Source: PALSA-693 sp963780345
Lineage (GTDB): Bacteria > Actinomycetota > Acidimicrobiia > Acidimicrobiales > Palsa-688
Direction of reading: 5' to 3'
Length of the DNA stretch: 64,000 nt
Assembly: GCA_963780345.1 (NCBI GenBank)
Contig: CAWABU010000001.1
Span: forward strand, 434,001-498,000
Part shown: positions 61,111 to 64,000 of the stretch, in pieces
Layout: every line of letters starts with the position of its first letter
Position numbering within the stretch: the first letter of the stretch is position 1
Program-made: the position numbers and the translations under genes
The notes under the pieces: generated by a model
Seen by the model: only the letters and a program-made list of their open reading frames with translations
Database searches by the model: none
Told to the model about the DNA's origin: nothing

Positions 61111-62114
61111 ATGACCGCGTCCGACCCGTTCGGAGCGCAGGAAGCGGCGGAACAGCCGAACGGGTCCGGCCCTTCGGGTGTCGCCCGCCCGGCCTCCTTC
61201 CGTCCCACCAGCCGGCCGTCAACCTGCACGTCCTCCACGATCCTGCCGACCGGCTCTTCAGCTGGCGCGGCGTCGGGGGCCGGGCCAACCGGGTCAGGGG
61301 AGGCGGGCGGGCGACGGAGCAAGTCACCCGGCCGGCCGCCGGGCCACACCCCGGGGCCAATCTGGTCGGGGTCCCCAGGCCGGCCGCCGGCGGCCACCCA
61401 CTACGTCTCAGGACGTGAGTTTGAAGCGCTGGCCTCCCACACCCGCCAGGCCTACCTGCGGTATTCGTTCACCCGGGGCACCGAGCAGGAAGTCGCCTTC
61501 CTCATCAACGCACTGGCCTTACGTCCCGGTATGCGCGTGCTCGACGTTGGCTGTGGGCCGGGTCGCCACACCCACGCCATGGGCCGTCGCGGCCTCGAGG
61601 TCATCGGCGTGGACATCGCCGCCGCCTTCCTGGCGGCCGCCGCGGCCGGGGCGCCCGACGGGCCGGGCACGTGGGTGCGCGCCGACGCCAGGCGACTGCC
61701 GTTTGCCAGGAAGAGCTTCGACGCCGCCATCTCTCTTTGCCAGGGCGGGTTCGGGCTGCTCGGCGGCTACGAGGATGGGCTGGTGATGGAGGCGATGGCG
61801 CAGGCGGTACGCACGGGCGGCCGGGTGGCAGTCTCGGCCTTCTCCGCCTACTTCGCGGTTCGGCACCTCGAAGCGGGCGACACCTTTGACGCCGCCGCCG
61901 GGGTCAACCACGAACGGACCGAGGTTCGCGACCCTGAGGGGGCAACCGCCAGTTTCGATCTGTGGACGACGTGCTTCACGCCCCGGGAGTTGCGGCTCAT
62001 GGCGAGGGGGGCGGGGCTGGACGTCACCGGGCTCTGGTCGGTGGCGCCCGGGGCCTACGCGGCGCGCCCCCGGACCTCGAACACCCGGAGTTCCTGCTCA
62101 CAGCCGCGGTGTAG
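61111..62114 (+). CDS. Class I SAM-dependent methyltransferase; frameshifted
   Basis: The conserved core (from about 61400) reads THYVSGREFEALASHTRQAY, SAM loop VLDVGCGPGRHTHAMG, then VIGVDIAAAFLAAAA, RADARRLPFARKSFDAAISL and GLLGGYEDGLVMEAMAQAVR. The substrate is unknown. A missing C in the run near 62070 hides the true end (ARPPDLEHPEFLLTAAV, stop at 62112-62114); the length is two over a multiple of three. Between about 61190 and 61385 third-position GC is best in another frame (NLHVLHDPADRLFSWRG), suggesting two more compensating indels. The ATG at 61111 has a GGAGGG site. Confidence 0.75.
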
Positions 62115-62116
62115 GA

Positions 62117-62122
62117 TTGACA
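62117..62122 (+). promoter_or_regulatory. Possible -35 box TTGACA upstream of rpsA
   Basis: Perfect TTGACA just after the methyltransferase stop, 80 bp before the rpsA start. A matching -10 is not clear. Confidence 0.35.
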
Positions 62123-62148
62123 CGCGGCGAACGGTTTGCTGCTTCCTG

Positions 62149-62176
62149 CCCCCACAACCCTTTTTGGGGGTGCTTT
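62149..62176 (+). terminator. Hairpin with T-run in the rpsA leader
   Basis: CCCCCA and TGGGGG pair across a loop of about ten bases, with TGCTTTT following. It could end the methyltransferase transcript or act as an attenuator in the rpsA leader, where S1 autoregulation is known in other bacteria. Confidence 0.45.
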
Positions 62177-62201
62177 TGCCCGGAAAGAAGGCGACGATTC
62201 C

Positions 62202-63605
62202 ATGTCCGACACGACGACCACCCCTGCTGCGCCCGCCCCGTCCGGTCCCGAAGGCTTCCTGACCGAGCCCGAGATGGGGACCTTCGACGAGGCCGGTGAA
62301 TATACGCCGCGCCAGGTAGTGGCCGACGATCTCGACGGCACATCACTCGAGGATGCCATCGCCGGCACCATCGTCGAGTTCGAGGACGGGGACATCGTCT
62401 CCGGCACTGTGGTCAAGGTTGACAACGACGAAGTCCTCCTCGACATCGGATTCAAATCCGAAGGCGTGATCCCTGCCCGTGAGCTCTCGATCCGCCACGA
62501 CGTCGACCCGCATGAGATCGTCGCGTTGGGCGACCGCATCGAGGCGCTGGTCCTGCAGAAGGAGGACAAGGAAGGGCGGCTGGTCCTTTCCAAGAAGCGG
62601 GCCCAGTATGAGCGGGCGTGGGGAACCATCGAGGAGGTCAAAGAGCGCGACGGAGTCGTTTCCGGCCCGGTCATCGAAGTGGTCAAGGGCGGGCTCATCC
62701 TCGACATCGGGCTACGCGGCTTCCTGCCGGCCTCGCTCGTCGAGCTGCGACGGGTCCGCGATCTGCAGCCCTATGTCGGCCGGCACCTCGACGCCAAGAT
62801 CATCGAGCTGGACAAGAACCGCAACAACGTGGTCCTCTCCCGGCGGGCCTGGCTGGAGGAGACCCAGAAGGAGCAGCGCGACGAGTTCCTCACCAACCTC
62901 AAGCCCGGCGAGGTCCGCCGCGGCGTGGTCTCTTCGGTCGTCAACTTCGGCGCCTTTGTCGACCTCGGCGGCATGGATGGTCTGATCCATGTGTCCGAGC
63001 TGTCGTGGAAGCACATCGACCATCCGTCGTCAGTGGTGTCGGTGGGAGACGAGGTCGAGGTTCGGGTCCTGGACGTCGACATGGACCGGGAGCGGATCAG
63101 CCTGTCGCTGAAGGCCACCCAATCCGATCCCTGGCAGGAGTTCGCCAATGCCCACCGGGTGGGCGAGCTGGTCTACGGGCGGGTCACCAAGCTGGTGCCG
63201 TTCGGAGCCTTCGTCCAGGTTGGTGAAGGCATCGAAGGCCTGGTTCACATCTCTGAGATGGCCAACCACCACGTGGACCTGCCCGAGCAGGTGGTCAGCC
63301 CCGGCGAGGAGCTCTGGGTCAAGATCATCGAGATCGACCTGCAGCGCCGGCGGATCAGCCTCTCGATCAAGCAGGCCGCCGAGGGTGGCGAGGTCGCCGC
63401 CGAGTACCGCGAGGCCTTCGGCGAGCACGCCTACGACGAGCAGGGCAACTACATCGGTGCCGCCGGCTTCGGTGGGTTCGAACCGGAGTCCGAAGCGCAG
63501 GCGGCCTGGGCCGAATATCTCGAAGGCGGCGGTGACGCTGCGCCCCCGGATGCGGATTCGTCGGATGTCGAGTCCCCGGAGGACCCCGGAGGGTACGAGA
63601 GCTAG
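62202..63605 (+). CDS. rpsA: RpsA, 30S ribosomal protein S1
   Basis: A 467-aa S1 protein with four S1 RNA-binding domains, the actinobacterial form. Domain 1 starts at about 58 (DGDIVSGTVVKVDNDEVLLD), domain 2 at about 145 (VVSGPVIEVVKGGLILDIGL), domain 3 at about 230 (VRRGVVSSVVNFGAFVDLGG, then MDGLIHVSELSW), domain 4 at about 315 (LVYGRVTKLVPFGAFVQVGE). The C-terminus is an acidic tail. ATG 62202 gives MSDTTTTPAAPAPSG. A frameless extension upstream is not homologous. Confidence 0.96.
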   Translation: MSDTTTTPAAPAPSGPEGFLTEPEMGTFDEAGEYTPRQVVADDLDGTSLEDAIAGTIVEFEDGDIVSGTVVKVDNDEVLLDIGFKSEGVIPARELSIRHDVDPHEIVALGDRIEALVLQKEDKEGRLVLSKKRAQYERAWGTIEEVKERDGVVSGPVIEVVKGGLILDIGLRGFLPASLVELRRVRDLQPYVGRHLDAKIIELDKNRNNVVLSRRAWLEETQKEQRDEFLTNLKPGEVRRGVVSSVVNFGAFVDLGGMDGLIHVSELSWKHIDHPSSVVSVGDEVEVRVLDVDMDRERISLSLKATQSDPWQEFANAHRVGELVYGRVTKLVPFGAFVQVGEGIEGLVHISEMANHHVDLPEQVVSPGEELWVKIIEIDLQRRRISLSIKQAAEGGEVAAEYREAFGEHAYDEQGNYIGAAGFGGFEPESEAQAAWAEYLEGGGDAAPPDADSSDVESPEDPGGYES

Positions 63606-63625
63606 GGACGGTCAGGACGACCGCC

Positions 63626-63653
63626 ACGCCCGGGGTTGGCCTGGCCCGGGCGT
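63626..63653. terminator. GC-rich hairpin after rpsA
   Basis: ACGCCCGGG (63626-63634) pairs perfectly with CCCGGGCGT (63645-63653) over a 10-nt loop, 20 bp after the rpsA stop. It lies between convergent genes and lacks a T-run, as is common in high-GC actinobacteria. Confidence 0.6.
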
Positions 63654-63733
63654 GACGGGGCGCTCCGGGCCGCTCGAGGCCGAGGGGTGGGGGCCACGTC
63701 CCGCTTCCGGTTGGCTCCGCTGGATGCCGACGA

Positions 63734-64000
63734 TTAGACGGCAGAGCCCGGGACCACGAATCGATCGGTCGCGTCGGCCGCGGCACAACGGGAGCCGGCC
63801 TCGGTGGCCGGAGCATCGGCGGCGGTCGGGGCCAGCGACCGGATGAGGTCTCCCCGGCGGATGGTGCCGGGGACCACCACCCGGGCGTTGCGGCCGCGGA
63901 GGTTGAGGCGCCGCCCCGGACCGGTGTTCACGAAGCGGAGGGCGTCCCGACCGAAGCGGGCCGCGAACTTGGCGCAGCCGAGATGCGGCTTGGCGGTGAT
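63734..64000 (-). CDS. MOSC-domain protein, C-terminal part
   Basis: The gene runs off the right edge; 88 C-terminal residues are visible. KPHLGCAKFAARFGRDALRF, then NLRGRNARVVVPGTIRRGDL, match the C-terminal half of MOSC (molybdenum cofactor sulfurase C-terminal) domains, with the conserved Cys in LGCAKF. The last 30 residues are Ala/Asp-rich. The substrate is not known. Confidence 0.7.
   Translation of the reverse strand: MTAKPHLGCAKFAARFGRDALRFVNTGPGRRLNLRGRNARVVVPGTIRRGDLIRSLAPTAADAPATEAGSRCAAADATDRFVVPGSAV

Overview
The window is one stretch of a very G+C-rich (about 70% by eye) actinobacterial chromosome. Lineage markers are a mycothiol synthase (mshD), a bacterial proteasome activator (bpa), an ANTAR-type PdtaR regulator, a menaquinone pathway, many GTG starts and a strong leaderless-promoter signature. 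I infer an Acidimicrobiia-like actinobacterium, but nothing here fixes the genus. Several genes carry single-base frameshifts, mostly in G or C runs, which looks like draft-quality sequence such as a metagenome bin.

Layout. 1-4872: cobalamin genes (cbiD, cobM, cobI, cobB on minus; cbiX on plus), all broken by many frameshifts. 5006-12534: an Rrf2 regulator, a phosphodiesterase-like enzyme, bpa, dnaE and two unknown proteins. 12593-15761: a DUF255-type thioredoxin-domain protein and an alpha/beta hydrolase. 15774-23498: menaquinone genes menE, menA, menH, menD, menF and menG in alternating orientation, with a 249-bp tandem duplication beside menF. 23656-27848: a MaoC hydratase, a small membrane protein, rlmN, mshD, nth and a small coiled-coil protein.

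27870-40966 is a long his-trp supercluster (hisDCBHAF, a GroES-like gene, hisI, trpE, ygfZ-like, a lipoprotein, trpCFBA), mostly with 4-bp start/stop overlaps that imply translational coupling. hisG, hisE, trpD and trpG are not in the window. 41222-47882 holds a glucose-dehydrogenase-like enzyme, yqgE, typA, an ABC1/UbiB kinase, an aquaporin and bcp. 47904-51699 is a minus-strand fatty-acid operon (fabD-fabH-acpP-fabF), in which FabD carries a C-terminal biotinyl-like domain. tRNA-Leu(CAA) follows. 52262-64000 holds a two-component system, pdtaR, an agmatinase-like gene, a DtxR-family repressor with an in-frame stop, polA, a methyltransferase, rpsA and a partial MOSC-domain gene.

Three non-coding themes recur. 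(1) A family of about 100-bp imperfect palindromes, five copies, each just after a gene's 3' end. (2) TANNNT hexamers 5-9 nt upstream of about 20 start codons, suggesting widespread leaderless transcription. (3) G+C-rich minisatellites of 12-18 bp, some intergenic and some in frame inside enzymes (MenD, DnaE, the histidine kinase tail). I see no CRISPR array, prophage, insertion sequence or defence island.
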